Notes: generated by a model from the letters alone, not told the origin. DNA of 64,000 nucleotides from Saprospiraceae bacterium (GCA_029251525.1 JAQXDE010000035.1:310001-374000); one strand, 5' to 3'; shown: positions 47,483 to 56,814, numbered from the stretch's first letter. Numbers and translations are program-made.

Positions 47483-47773
47483 ATGATAATTTCTCAAACT
47501 ATTACCAAACTAAATGAGGAAGACTTTGAGGTAGATATTACAGTTACTGATATCCCTGAAGGGTATTTTATTTCCATTGGAGATACAACTTTTTCTGATG
47601 ATGGTTTTATGCGAATAATGATGATTGAAATGCTTCAATTAAGTGATTCTACTGGAGGTACTCGAACAATTAATTCTGGTGTGTTTACTAGGCAGGAAGA
47701 GGAGGATGTAATTAAAGTATTAGTCGTTCTTGATGGAAAAAAGCAAGGAGTAAATACTCAGGTTTATTTTTAG
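47483..47773 (+). CDS. hypothetical protein, 96 residues
   Basis: No recognised domain. Beta-rich, acidic, without signal or membrane segment: DFEVDITVTDIPEGYFISIG near the start and EEEDVIKVLVVLDGKKQG near the end. It begins 10 bases after the thioesterase and ends before a strong terminator, so it is the last gene of the cluster. It may be a small accessory subunit. Confidence 0.7.
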   Translation: MIISQTITKLNEEDFEVDITVTDIPEGYFISIGDTTFSDDGFMRIMMIEMLQLSDSTGGTRTINSGVFTRQEEEDVIKVLVVLDGKKQGVNTQVYF

Positions 47774-47803
47774 TATAAATTTTTTGTAATACAATTTAGG
47801 AAA

Positions 47804-47845
47804 AAAAAGGTACGCTAACCAGTTTAAAGTTTAGCGTACCTTTTT
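47804..47845. terminator. bidirectional terminator between the acyl-CoA cluster and typA
   Basis: Perfect 15-base arms AAAAAGGTACGCTAA (47804-47818) and complement (47831-47845), 12-base loop, A-rich left and T-rich right flanks. Confidence 0.85.
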
Positions 47846-47870
47846 ATAATATTACAGATATATACTGTAA

Positions 47871-49682
47871 CTACATTACTAAGTTCGGATTGGCTGCTCT
47901 TTTTCTCTCATGCTCTTTCAAAAATATCTTTCTTAATCTCATAGATTTTGGAGTCAACTCCAAATACTCGTCGTCACCAATGTATTCCATGTATTGTTCC
48001 AAAGAGAATTGTGTATGTGGAGCGATTTTTACTTTATCATCAGCGCCAGAAGAACGCATATTAGATAATTTTTTAGTTCGAATTACATTTACGACTAAAT
48101 CATTATCACGCGTATTTTCCCCAACGATTTGACCTTCATAAACATCTACGCCTGGTGGAACGAAAAACTTACCTCGGTCTTGTAATTTAAACATGGCAAA
48201 AGGAATTGTTGTTCCCGTTTCATGTGCAATTAATACTCCTTTATTCCTTGAAGGTAAATCTCCTTTCCAAGCATCGTATTTGATAAATCTATGAGACATA
48301 ATTGCCTCACCAGCAGTCAAGGTAAGAATTTGATTTCTAATCCCGATGATTCCACGAGATGGCATCTCAAATTCTAAGTGCATCAAATCACCCTTTGGCT
48401 CCATGATCGTCATTTCACCTTTCCGGTTAGAAACAGCTTCGATCACTTTTCCAGATACTTCTTCAGGAACATCTATGGAGAGTAATTCAACTGGTTCACA
48501 TTTTACACCATCAATTTCTTTAATTATAACTTGCGGTTTTCCTACTGCTAATTCATATCCCTCTCTTCTCATTGTTTCAATCAATACAGACAAGTGAAGT
48601 ACTCCACGACCATATACATTATAAGAATCGGGAGAAGTTGTTTCTTCTACTTTCAGAGCAAGATTTTTTTCAGTTTCTTTAAACAGTCGATCACGCAAAT
48701 GACGAGAAGTTACATAGTCTCCCTCTTTCCCAAAAAATGGGGAGGTATTAATAGTGAAATACATACTCATTGTAGGTTCATCGATTGAGATAGGAGTCAT
48801 TCCTTCTGGAGTCTCAAAATCTGCTATTGTATCTCCAATATCAAAACCATCAATTCCACTAATTGCACAAATATCACCAGCATTTAATACTTCTACTTTT
48901 TCTTTTCCCATTCCAGTAAAAGAATATAATTCTTTGATTCTACCTTTCACAATAGAACCATCCCTTTTTACTAATGAAATCGGTGAATTGGATTTAATTG
49001 TTCCTCGATTCACTCGGCCTACTCCGATTCGACCGATGTAGTTAGAATAATCGATGGATGTGATTTGCATTTGCAATGTTCCCTCTTCTACTTTAGGAGA
49101 AGGTATATGTTCTAAAACTTGATCTAACAAATAAGTTACATCTTCTGTTTGGGTAGCATAATCTTCACCCATCCAACCATTTTTAGCAGACCCATAAACT
49201 GTTGCAAAATCTAATTGATCTTCACTAGCGTCTAAGTTTGCCATCAAGTCAAATACATCATCCTGTACTTCTTCTGGGCGACAATTTTCTTTGTCTACTT
49301 TATTAACCACTACAATTGGCTTTAATCCCAATTCGATTGCCTTACTCATCACGTAACGTGTCTGAGGCATAGGACCTTCAAATGCATCTACGATTAAAAG
49401 AACACCATCAGCCATATTCAATACTCGTTCTACTTCACCACCAAAATCGGCGTGGCCAGGAGTATCGATTATATTGATTTTTACATCTTTGTACACAACG
49501 GATACGTTTTTGGAAACGATCGTAATTCCACGTTCTCTCTCCAAATCATTATTATCAAGAATCAATTCCTTTTTTTCCTCAGTATCACGGAAGAGATTAC
49601 ATTGGTACAAAATTTTATCAACCAATGTTGTTTTACCGTGATCGACGTGGGCAATAATTGCGATATTTCTAATATCTTTCAT
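47871..49682 (-). CDS. typA: translational GTPase TypA/BipA
   Basis: Ribosome-associated GTPase for 50S assembly and stress adaptation. 603 residues with G1 HVDHGKTTL (12-20; AHVDHGKTT), switch II DTPGHADFGGEVER, NKVD, and the BipA-specific C-terminal domain containing FKLQDRGKFFVPPGVDVYEGQIVGE. Complete and normal. The promoter box lies at 49738-49745. Confidence 0.97.
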   Translation of the reverse strand: MKDIRNIAIIAHVDHGKTTLVDKILYQCNLFRDTEEKKELILDNNDLERERGITIVSKNVSVVYKDVKINIIDTPGHADFGGEVERVLNMADGVLLIVDAFEGPMPQTRYVMSKAIELGLKPIVVVNKVDKENCRPEEVQDDVFDLMANLDASEDQLDFATVYGSAKNGWMGEDYATQTEDVTYLLDQVLEHIPSPKVEEGTLQMQITSIDYSNYIGRIGVGRVNRGTIKSNSPISLVKRDGSIVKGRIKELYSFTGMGKEKVEVLNAGDICAISGIDGFDIGDTIADFETPEGMTPISIDEPTMSMYFTINTSPFFGKEGDYVTSRHLRDRLFKETEKNLALKVEETTSPDSYNVYGRGVLHLSVLIETMRREGYELAVGKPQVIIKEIDGVKCEPVELLSIDVPEEVSGKVIEAVSNRKGEMTIMEPKGDLMHLEFEMPSRGIIGIRNQILTLTAGEAIMSHRFIKYDAWKGDLPSRNKGVLIAHETGTTIPFAMFKLQDRGKFFVPPGVDVYEGQIVGENTRDNDLVVNVIRTKKLSNMRSSGADDKVKIAPHTQFSLEQYMEYIGDDEYLELTPKSMRLRKIFLKEHERKRAANPNLVM

Positions 49683-50265
49683 GTAATTTGAATTTACTAA
49701 ATAATAGCTTTTAAATGGATCTTATTCTAAGAGGGCGCAAAGGTACATCTTTTTATTTGGAAAAATGCTTTTTTAGTTCGTAGGAACAGAATATTCTTTT
49801 GTTAAAAATTCAACAGTTTGTTATGAAAAATGAGTTAGGAAATTTGGTTTTAAGTCACATCTTTTTTTTTGCTTTATTTGGAAAACAAAAAAGCTAAAAT
49901 GAAAAATCTATTCTTCCTAGTTTTATCTATACTCCCCTGGGATATTATTTTTTTTCGAATCACTAGTGAAATTTTAAAAATTAAGAGTTATTGATAATTA
50001 TGACAACTTATTATTTTGTATTTAACCTGACTTGTACGGAAAAAAATAAAAGGCGAGGTAATATTTTAATTAAGGATTAATTTAAAATCCAATGTTTGTT
50101 GTTCTTAATTTTGAACTCGAAAGATGGGAATCATTCAATAATAAAAGTCGATAATGAAAATTCTAAGTTAAAAGTAATGGAAGATGTCAGTCTAGTTTTT
50201 TTTAACACAATTAATTATTAAACACTTAGGCTTTCCATATGTTTATTAATTGATTCTAATTATTA
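49683..50265. other. 583-base typA-SOUL intergenic region
   Basis: Holds the typA promoter box. A short plus-strand frame from about 49899 begins MKNLFFLVLSILP, like a signal peptide, but stops after 31 codons; it may be a relic. Nothing else recognised. Confidence 0.4.
49738..49745 (-). promoter_or_regulatory. TAnnTTTG promoter box of typA
   Basis: Minus strand reads TACCTTTG followed by CGCC, 55 bases before the ATG. Same extended form as the ychF box. Confidence 0.55.
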
Positions 50266-50940
50266 TTGAGTAACATTAAAAATGCAAATTCGTGGTTTGG
50301 AACTCAATATTTTTCTAAAAATCTCAAAACTTGTATAATCTTGAAACCTATATTAATTATAATCGGTGTTCTCTTTGTAATCTTTTCAGTGGTTCAAATT
50401 TTTGCTTTTCAAACCAGGAATGGAATTGAAAATTACCCATTTACAGTTACTAAAACCTATAGAGATTTCGAAGTACGCAATTATGAAGCAAGTTTATTTA
50501 CTTCAGTAAAATTATCAACAAAAGACTATGAAGAAGCTTCTAGTTCAGGATTCTCCATTTTAGCAGGGTATATTTTTGGAGGAAATGAAAATGGGGAAAA
50601 GATAGCCATGACCTCCCCTGTGGCAATGTCTTTAGGTGATTCAATGACTGTTATGTTTATGGTTCCTAAAAAAATTAAAAAAGAAAATTTACCGAAACCG
50701 GACCAACCTAAAATTGAATTTCGTGATGAGCCAGCTAAGACTGTCGCAGCAATCACTTTTGGGGGTTGGGCAAATTCTAAGAAAATTGAAAAATACAAGG
50801 AACAATTGATCGGAGTCCTTCAAAGAGAGGGAATTAAATATACTAATCGTTTTTATTTTTTAGGTTACAATCCACCATTCGATTTTATAGGTAGAAAAAA
50901 TGAGATAGTTGTTGAATTGGACGATCAGAAAATAAATTAA
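50266..50940 (+). CDS. SOUL family heme-binding protein
   Basis: Up to 224 residues with an N-terminal membrane anchor or signal (KPILIIIGVLFVIFSVVQIFAF) and a SOUL domain: ENYPFTVTKTYRDFEVRNYE, then EKIAMTSPVAM (the family's TSPV motif), and GGWANSKKIEKYKEQL. SOUL proteins bind heme or tetrapyrroles. No ATG exists upstream of the domain. A TTG at 50266 gives the long form; a TTG at 50341 would start exactly at the hydrophobic anchor and is equally plausible. Single gene, followed by the guaC remnant on the other strand. Confidence 0.8.
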   Translation: MSNIKNANSWFGTQYFSKNLKTCIILKPILIIIGVLFVIFSVVQIFAFQTRNGIENYPFTVTKTYRDFEVRNYEASLFTSVKLSTKDYEEASSSGFSILAGYIFGGNENGEKIAMTSPVAMSLGDSMTVMFMVPKKIKKENLPKPDQPKIEFRDEPAKTVAAITFGGWANSKKIEKYKEQLIGVLQREGIKYTNRFYFLGYNPPFDFIGRKNEIVVELDDQKIN

Positions 50941-50957
50941 TTATTGGTGACAATAAA

Positions 50958-51540
50958 CTAAATAGCCGTAAGTTGATTTTGAACCTTTTTTATTAATTTA
51001 TGTCCGATTAATCCATGAGAATCATCTGCAAATAGCAAATACAATAACCGCAGATAACTTAAGGGAACCAGCACCAGTTTTAATTCGGGTGGAATAAACT
51101 ATACTAGTTACAACTTTAATTAAATTAGCCACAGACAATATTAGATTTTCCACCATTTCTTCTTTGGAAATATTTCCAACAATAATAATTATACCAGGGT
51201 AATTATTTCTATTGTCTTTTACAAATTTTGCTAAATATTTGAATTAATCATTGGTGAAATCAAAACAGGTAAAATTTCAGTCAGGTCAAAAAGTAAGAAT
51301 TATTTTCAATTTTATTAAATCCTTTTGATTTGTGCCGGTATTTGGTTGCAATAAAATCTTTGTTCTCCTCTTGGTCATTTTACTAAAAATATTTCCATTC
51401 TTCAGACAAATAATGGTTAATAATAATTTACTATTCTCAAAAGCTCTTGACATCTTTAGGGTGACAACTGTTTTTATGCTAGTTGCTATAATATCTGTAA
51501 ATTTTTATGATCGGATGGTATTTTTTGCGTTTAAATAAAC
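50958..51540 (-). pseudogene. guaC: decayed GMP reductase (guaC) gene
   Basis: One minus-strand frame from 51540 to 51025 aligns in order with GMP reductase despite four internal stops (at 51505-51507, 51286-51288, 51277-51279, 51244-51246): IIATSIKTVVTLKMSRAF against IIAANMDTVGTFxMAxAL, then NTGTNQKDLIKLKIIL, NFTCFDFTND against FICxDVANGY, NYPGIIIIVGNISKEEMVEN against YPxxTIxAGNVxTGEMVEE, and YSTRIKTGAGSLKLSAVI against CTTRVKTGVGYPQLSAVI. After a frameshift near 51025, ADDSHGLIGHKLI matches ADAAHGLGG. The catalytic Cys is replaced by Tyr. The N-terminal about 45 residues and the C-terminal third are gone. Confidence 0.85.
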
Positions 51541-51743
51541 TAAGAGCAAACCACTAATTATAAAATAATATGAAATGAGTTTTTTATCACTTCTGGAAAA
51601 GAATTGATTAGGAAATGCATTTTTTTTAAAGGTAATTTATCAAATCCAAAGAAAAAAATTAAGGGAAAAACATACTTTTCACAGGTAATTATTACTTTTA
51701 TAAAAATGACTTTATATTTTGTAACCGAATCAAAACTTACGAA

Positions 51744-53513
51744 ATGAGCAAAACAATCTATCGTTTTATTGCCGTTGGTATTTTTTTGTTTATGTTGATT
51801 ACTTTTCTTGCCTGTTCAAATTCTGAAAAAAAGAATGGAAGAAATAATACCAACTCATCTAATGCTATACAGATTTCTTACCCCAAGGATCATTATGATG
51901 AAGTATTAAATGGGCGATTAATACTACTAATCACCGACCAAATAGAAACTGAACCTCGATTTCAATTAAGAGACGATTCTAAAACATGTCAAGCATTTGG
52001 AATAGATGTTAATGAATGGTCATCTGGAAATATTTTACAATTTGATGAAGATGCTTTTGGTTATCCAATTCTTTCAATGAAAGACCTGCCTTCCGGGGAA
52101 TATTTTGCCCAAGCTTTGTTTCATAAATATGAAATATTTAATCGAGCAGATGGAAAATTGGTGAAATTACCAATGGACAGAGGTGAGGGACAACAATGGA
52201 ATAAAGCCCCAGGTAACTTATATTCCATACCGCAAAAAGTAAATATTAAAAATGGTCAACTTCCTCAAATTGAAATAAAATTAGAACAAATAATACCATC
52301 AATTTCACAACCAGCAGATACTAAATATGTCAAGCATATAAAATTAAAAAGTAAATTGTTGAGTGATTTTTGGGGTAGAGACATGTATTTAGGTGCGCAT
52401 GTTTTATTGCCAGAAGGTTGGGATGAAAATCTGGATGTTAAATATCCCCTTGCTATTTTTCATGGACATTTTCCAAGTGACTTTGGTGGTTTTCGACCAA
52501 ATCCTCCAGATCCAAATTTAAAACCTGAATATAGTGAACGATTCAAGGTTGATGGCTATAATAAGTTTGTTCAGGAGGAGGCACATGATTTTTATAAGCA
52601 ATGGACAGGATCAGATTTCCCCAGAGTTATTGCCATCGAAATACAGCATCCAACACCATATTATGATGATTCTTACGCTGTTAATAGTGAAGCCCAAGGC
52701 CCTTACGGTGATGCATTAACCTATGAACTAATTCCTCATATAGAAAAAGAATTCCGAGGAATAGGAGAGGGGTGGTCTCGATTTGTTTATGGTGGAAGCA
52801 CTGGAGGATGGGAGGCTTTGGCTGTTCAGGTCAAGTACCCAAAAGAGTACGGAATGTGTTTTGCAGCTTGCCCTGACCCAATTGATTTCAGAGCATATTG
52901 TCTGGTGGACATCTATAAAGATGAAAATGCTTACTACAAAGAAGGTACTTTTCGGAAGACACTTGTTGCAGGTCATCGAGACTATCTTGGGAATGTTGAT
53001 GCAACTCTTAAAGACATGAATTATCGAGAATTGGTTCTTGGGTCACGAGGTCGTTCGGGACAGCAATGGGATATTTGGGAAGCTACTTACTCCCCAATTG
53101 ATAAAGATGGTTATCCTAAAAGAATTTGGAATCGTCTTACAGGTGAAATAGATAAGGAGGTTGCATCATATTGGAAAGAGAATTATGATTTAGCTTATAT
53201 CCTAAAACGTGATTGGGCAAAGCACGGGAAAGATTGGGAGCATAAAATTCATCTTTATTGTGGAGACATGGATAACTATTATCTTAATAATGCGGTATAC
53301 CTTGCTGAAGAAATTCTATCTGAAACGTCAGCCCCATTCTATAATGGTGAAGTTGATTATGGAGACAGAGCTGAACATTGTTGGAATGGAGATCATGAAA
53401 ATGGGAATCATATAAGTAGATTGCGTTATAATAAAATGTTTATTAAAAAATATACTGAAAAAGTTGGGTTGATAGCTCCAAAAGGAGCTGATCTTAAAAG
53501 TTGGAGATATTAA
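51744..53513 (+). CDS. lipoprotein alpha/beta-hydrolase (putative esterase)
   Basis: 589 residues. Lipoprotein signal with Cys24 in TFLACSNS. A beta-rich N-terminal domain (about 40-200) precedes an alpha/beta-hydrolase of the enterochelin-esterase-like group: LAIFHGHFPSDFGGF oxyanion region, nucleophile Ser in FVYGGSTGGWEAL (about residue 353), and His in GDRAEHCWNGDHENG near 545. Likely periplasm-facing or surface esterase or peptidase with unknown substrate. It lies 59 bases upstream of pxpA and may be co-transcribed with the 5-oxoprolinase genes. Confidence 0.82.
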   Translation: MSKTIYRFIAVGIFLFMLITFLACSNSEKKNGRNNTNSSNAIQISYPKDHYDEVLNGRLILLITDQIETEPRFQLRDDSKTCQAFGIDVNEWSSGNILQFDEDAFGYPILSMKDLPSGEYFAQALFHKYEIFNRADGKLVKLPMDRGEGQQWNKAPGNLYSIPQKVNIKNGQLPQIEIKLEQIIPSISQPADTKYVKHIKLKSKLLSDFWGRDMYLGAHVLLPEGWDENLDVKYPLAIFHGHFPSDFGGFRPNPPDPNLKPEYSERFKVDGYNKFVQEEAHDFYKQWTGSDFPRVIAIEIQHPTPYYDDSYAVNSEAQGPYGDALTYELIPHIEKEFRGIGEGWSRFVYGGSTGGWEALAVQVKYPKEYGMCFAACPDPIDFRAYCLVDIYKDENAYYKEGTFRKTLVAGHRDYLGNVDATLKDMNYRELVLGSRGRSGQQWDIWEATYSPIDKDGYPKRIWNRLTGEIDKEVASYWKENYDLAYILKRDWAKHGKDWEHKIHLYCGDMDNYYLNNAVYLAEEILSETSAPFYNGEVDYGDRAEHCWNGDHENGNHISRLRYNKMFIKKYTEKVGLIAPKGADLKSWRY

Positions 53514-53572
53514 AATGAATTTCTTTGGGAGCTGTTTACTTTAAATGATTCCAGAAAATATAATAAACAGAA

Positions 53573-54319
53573 ATGCGGACTTTAGATTTAAATTGTGATA
53601 TGGGTGAATTACAACCTCATCAAAAAAGAAATTTTGATGAAGAAATCATGCCTTATATTTCTTCTTGTAATATTGCTTGTGGGTTCCATAGCGGCACTCC
53701 ATCACTTATCGAAAAAACGATTAGAGCTGCAATTAATCATCGTATTAAGATAGGTGCACATCCTTCCTATTATGATAGGGAAAACTTTGGAAGGGTTTCT
53801 AAAAAAGTAGAGAGTTCACAATTATTGTCACAACTAAAATATCAAATTTGTGCAGTCAAAGGAATGGTTGAAAATTACGGGCGAAAATTAGATCATATTA
53901 AACCACATGGAGCATTATATAATGATATGATTATTGATAAAGAACTTGCTGTTCAAGTTGTACAATTGATAAAATCAATTGATCCAAAATTGAAAATTGT
54001 AGCTTTGGCTTGTTCTCATGTCATTGATATTTGTATAGAAAATAAAATGGAATTCGTTCTTGAGGGATTTGCAGATAGGCGGTACCAAACAATTAATCAA
54101 TTGAGGAGTCGAAAATTAGAGAATGCAGTTATAGATATGCCAAAAGACGTTTTAAATCAAGTTAGTAATTTTGTCAGTGGAAAGGTACAACTGTATAATT
54201 TAGAAATTGTACCCATTCAGGTGCAATCAATTTGTTTGCATAGCGATACTAAAGGAGCGGTTCAATTAAGTAAAATGATTTATGATCTACTAAAAGAAAA
54301 AAATATAGAAATTGCCTAA
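53573..54319 (+). CDS. pxpA: 5-oxoprolinase subunit PxpA (LamB/YcsF)
   Basis: Subunit of the prokaryotic ATP-dependent 5-oxoprolinase that opens pyroglutamate to glutamate. 248 residues with DLNCDMGE (5-12), SCNIACGFHSG (31-41), IGAHPSYYDRENFGR and IKPHGALYND, the metal- and substrate-binding motifs of the family. Its stop overlaps the start of pxpB by 8 bases, so translation is coupled. Confidence 0.94.
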   Translation: MRTLDLNCDMGELQPHQKRNFDEEIMPYISSCNIACGFHSGTPSLIEKTIRAAINHRIKIGAHPSYYDRENFGRVSKKVESSQLLSQLKYQICAVKGMVENYGRKLDHIKPHGALYNDMIIDKELAVQVVQLIKSIDPKLKIVALACSHVIDICIENKMEFVLEGFADRRYQTINQLRSRKLENAVIDMPKDVLNQVSNFVSGKVQLYNLEIVPIQVQSICLHSDTKGAVQLSKMIYDLLKEKNIEIA

Positions 54320-54986
54320 CTCAATTTTAGAAATAAAAAACTACAACAATGATTTTTTAATTTTAAAATCAAAAAATCAATCCTTTCTTACAGAAATAGG
54401 TAAATCAGTCTTTATGCAAAGATTAGATTTTATAGATGAGGTGATTGTAACGCCGATTGAAATATGTTTAAAGTTGAATGAAAACTTCGAAGAGTCAAAA
54501 ATTGAACAACTGCAAAAGGTGGAACAAAAAGGAATAATCAAGTTTAAAACGTATAAACTCCCTGTTTATTTTAACGAGCATGAAGATTGGGAAAATGTGA
54601 AATCCCAAACTAGTTTTTCTAAAAAAGAAATCATAGAGAAATTAATAACTTGCAATTATTCAATTTCAATGTTTGGCTTCCTTCCTGGTTTTATCTATAT
54701 GGAAGGGCTTGATCCTTCACTTTATGTTTCCCGAAAAACTATTCCATCCAAATATGTAAAGGCAAACTCGCTTGCTCTTGGAGGGAAATATGTTGGGTTA
54801 TATTCGATAGATAGCCCAGGAGGTTGGTATGTAATTGGTCAAATTCCAGTTTCAATTTTAGAAATTCCTCAGTTACCACCGGTGGCAATGAATTTGGGAG
54901 ATCAAATAGTTTTACATCCAATCGATAAAATTGAATTCGAATATATTTTGCAAAAACAAATTTCGTTAAAAGAGTACAATGGGTAG
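54312..54986 (+). CDS. pxpB: 5-oxoprolinase subunit PxpB (KipI-like)
   Basis: 224-residue cyclophilin-like protein. C-terminal ISMFGFLPGFIYMEGLDPSL and ALGGKYVGLYSIDSPGGWYV match the allophanate-hydrolase subunit 1/KipI family. Start is TTG inside the end of pxpA (8-base overlap), and it overlaps pxpC by 8 bases, a tight operon. Works with PxpA and PxpC; KipI in Bacillus also inhibits a kinase, but the operon here argues for oxoprolinase. Confidence 0.92.
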   Translation: MPNSILEIKNYNNDFLILKSKNQSFLTEIGKSVFMQRLDFIDEVIVTPIEICLKLNENFEESKIEQLQKVEQKGIIKFKTYKLPVYFNEHEDWENVKSQTSFSKKEIIEKLITCNYSISMFGFLPGFIYMEGLDPSLYVSRKTIPSKYVKANSLALGGKYVGLYSIDSPGGWYVIGQIPVSILEIPQLPPVAMNLGDQIVLHPIDKIEFEYILQKQISLKEYNG

Positions 54987-55809
54987 CTTGGAAATTATTA
55001 AGGCTGGAATGATGACAAGTATCCAAGACTTGGGAAGAAAAGGTTTGGCTTATTTTGCTATTCCAAATTCTGGTGCTATGGATGCAAATGCTGCTAAAGT
55101 TGCTTTGTTGCTTTTAAATAAAAATGAAAAATGCCCTCTCATTGAATGTACATCTAATGCTCCAGAGATAATATTTAACGACGAAACAAAGATTGTAATT
55201 ACTGGTGCAGATTTCAATTGGAAAATAAATAATGATCCCATCAATCGCAATTCAATTTTATTTGTCAAAAAAAATGATATACTTAAAGGAAGTTTTTCTA
55301 AGGATGGTTTGAGAGGATATATTGCAATTGATGGCGATTTGGAAATTAACAAAATATATGATTCGTTTTCGACATATACAAATGCAAAACTAGGTGGTTT
55401 TGAAGGTAGACTTCTTCGCAAAGGTGATGTTGTAAAATGGGAAAGTAATAATTTTTCTTTTTCTAAAAATAAAATTATCCCTATTAAAAAAGGACCTGAG
55501 TTTGATTTACTTTCTGTAAAATCAATTGAATTGCTTACTTCTAATGTTTATAAAATTGGGATTGATAGCAACAGAATGGGGATTAGGTTGGAAGGTGATG
55601 AAATAGTTGATTCTAATTTTCAATTGATAAATAGCGTTCCTGTATTGCCAGGATTTATTCAGTTACCTCCAAGTGGTGTACCTATCATTGTTTTACAAGA
55701 TGGACAAACGACTGGAGGCTACCCAAGAATCGCCTATATTCAAGATCAATATTTATCTGTATTAAATCAAATTCCTTTAGGGAGTAAAATTCAATTTAAA
55801 CTTAATTAA
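54979..55809 (+). CDS. pxpC: 5-oxoprolinase subunit PxpC (KipA-like)
   Basis: 276-residue allophanate-hydrolase subunit 2/KipA family protein. N-terminal IIKAGMMTSIQDLGRKGLAY and GAMD, central ITGADFNW, and the C-terminal VPIIVLQDGQTTGGYPRIAY are hallmark segments. Last gene of pxpABC. Slightly shorter than the about 310-residue E. coli YbgK. Confidence 0.92.
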   Translation: MGSLEIIKAGMMTSIQDLGRKGLAYFAIPNSGAMDANAAKVALLLLNKNEKCPLIECTSNAPEIIFNDETKIVITGADFNWKINNDPINRNSILFVKKNDILKGSFSKDGLRGYIAIDGDLEINKIYDSFSTYTNAKLGGFEGRLLRKGDVVKWESNNFSFSKNKIIPIKKGPEFDLLSVKSIELLTSNVYKIGIDSNRMGIRLEGDEIVDSNFQLINSVPVLPGFIQLPPSGVPIIVLQDGQTTGGYPRIAYIQDQYLSVLNQIPLGSKIQFKLN

Positions 55810-55826
55810 ATTTATCTTACATTTAC

Positions 55827-55834
55827 TATTTTTG
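55827..55834 (+). promoter_or_regulatory. TAnnTTTG promoter box of the DUF1080 gene
   Basis: TATTTTTG, 41 bases before the ATG at 55876. It separates this gene from pxpABC transcriptionally. Confidence 0.4.
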
Positions 55835-55875
55835 AAAAATAATCTATTTTGCTATTCAATTCAATTTAATATACC

Positions 55876-56814
55876 ATGAGATTCAATTTTAAATTATTTT
55901 TGGTTTCACTAGTTTTGTTATTTTTAAACACTACAATCTTTTCACAAGATGACAAGGAATTAGAAGGCCGTTGGGATTTAGTTATTTCAAAAGATGGAGA
56001 ACAATTGCCTTCTTGGTTGGAAGTGAAAAAGTCTGGTTATAAGACTTTAGTAGGCAGATTTGTGTATGCTTTTGGGAGTGCTCGTCCAATTTCTTATATT
56101 GAATTAAAAGATGGAATTTTTAGTTTTGCTATTCCTCCACAATGGGAGGAAGGAGAAAATAATATGGTGTTTGAGGGAAAGTGGATTGATGGGGCATTAG
56201 CTGGAACAATGAAATATACAGATGGAAAAACTCATCTATGGACTGCTAAACGGGCTCCCAAATTAATTTCTTTGGAAAATCCAGTTTGGGGAGCACCTCG
56301 CGAAATTTTTAATCAAAAAAACCTAGATGGTTGGTATGCTTCTGGAGAAAATCAATGGGTGGTGGAGAATGGGGTTTTGACGAGTAAAAAGTCAGGATCA
56401 AATTTAATTACTGATGAGAAGTTTTCAGATTTTCAATTACATATCGAATTCCGTTATTCAAAAGATGGAAATAGTGGCGTATATCTTCGGGGTAGATATG
56501 AAGTACAAGTGGCAGATAACAAAGGTTCTGAACCTGATAATATCATGTTTGGAGGATTGTACGGTTTCTTGACACCAAACGAGATGGTTGCAAAATCGGC
56601 AGGGGAATGGCAAGCTTATGATATCACGCTGATCGGTCGGCGAGTAACTATAGTTGCAAATGGAAAAACAATTATAAATGATCAAATCATTCCTGGTATT
56701 ACAGGAGGCGCTATGGATAGTGATGAAGGTGAACCAGGTCCATTTATGTTACAGGGTGATCATGGGCCGATAGAATTTCGAAATATTGTAGTAACTCCAT
56801 TGATGAAAAAATAA
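55876..56814 (+). CDS. secreted DUF1080 (3-keto-disaccharide hydrolase-like) protein
   Basis: 312 residues. Signal peptide about 1-24 (ends TIFSQ). An N-terminal beta domain (LEGRWDLVISKDGEQLPSWL) precedes the DUF1080 jelly-roll: GWYASGENQWVVENGVLTS, FSDFQLHIEFRYSKDGNSGVYLRGRYEVQV and GEWQAYDITLIGRRVTIVAN. DUF1080 proteins include 3-keto-glucoside hydrolases and lectin-like LamG relatives, acting on sugars in the periplasm or at the surface. Single gene. Confidence 0.88.
   Translation: MRFNFKLFLVSLVLLFLNTTIFSQDDKELEGRWDLVISKDGEQLPSWLEVKKSGYKTLVGRFVYAFGSARPISYIELKDGIFSFAIPPQWEEGENNMVFEGKWIDGALAGTMKYTDGKTHLWTAKRAPKLISLENPVWGAPREIFNQKNLDGWYASGENQWVVENGVLTSKKSGSNLITDEKFSDFQLHIEFRYSKDGNSGVYLRGRYEVQVADNKGSEPDNIMFGGLYGFLTPNEMVAKSAGEWQAYDITLIGRRVTIVANGKTIINDQIIPGITGGAMDSDEGEPGPFMLQGDHGPIEFRNIVVTPLMKK

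Noticed and set aside
51332-51538. 68-codon plus-strand hydrophobic frame
   Set aside because: It is the antisense shadow of the guaC remnant and starts with GTG without any leader signal.
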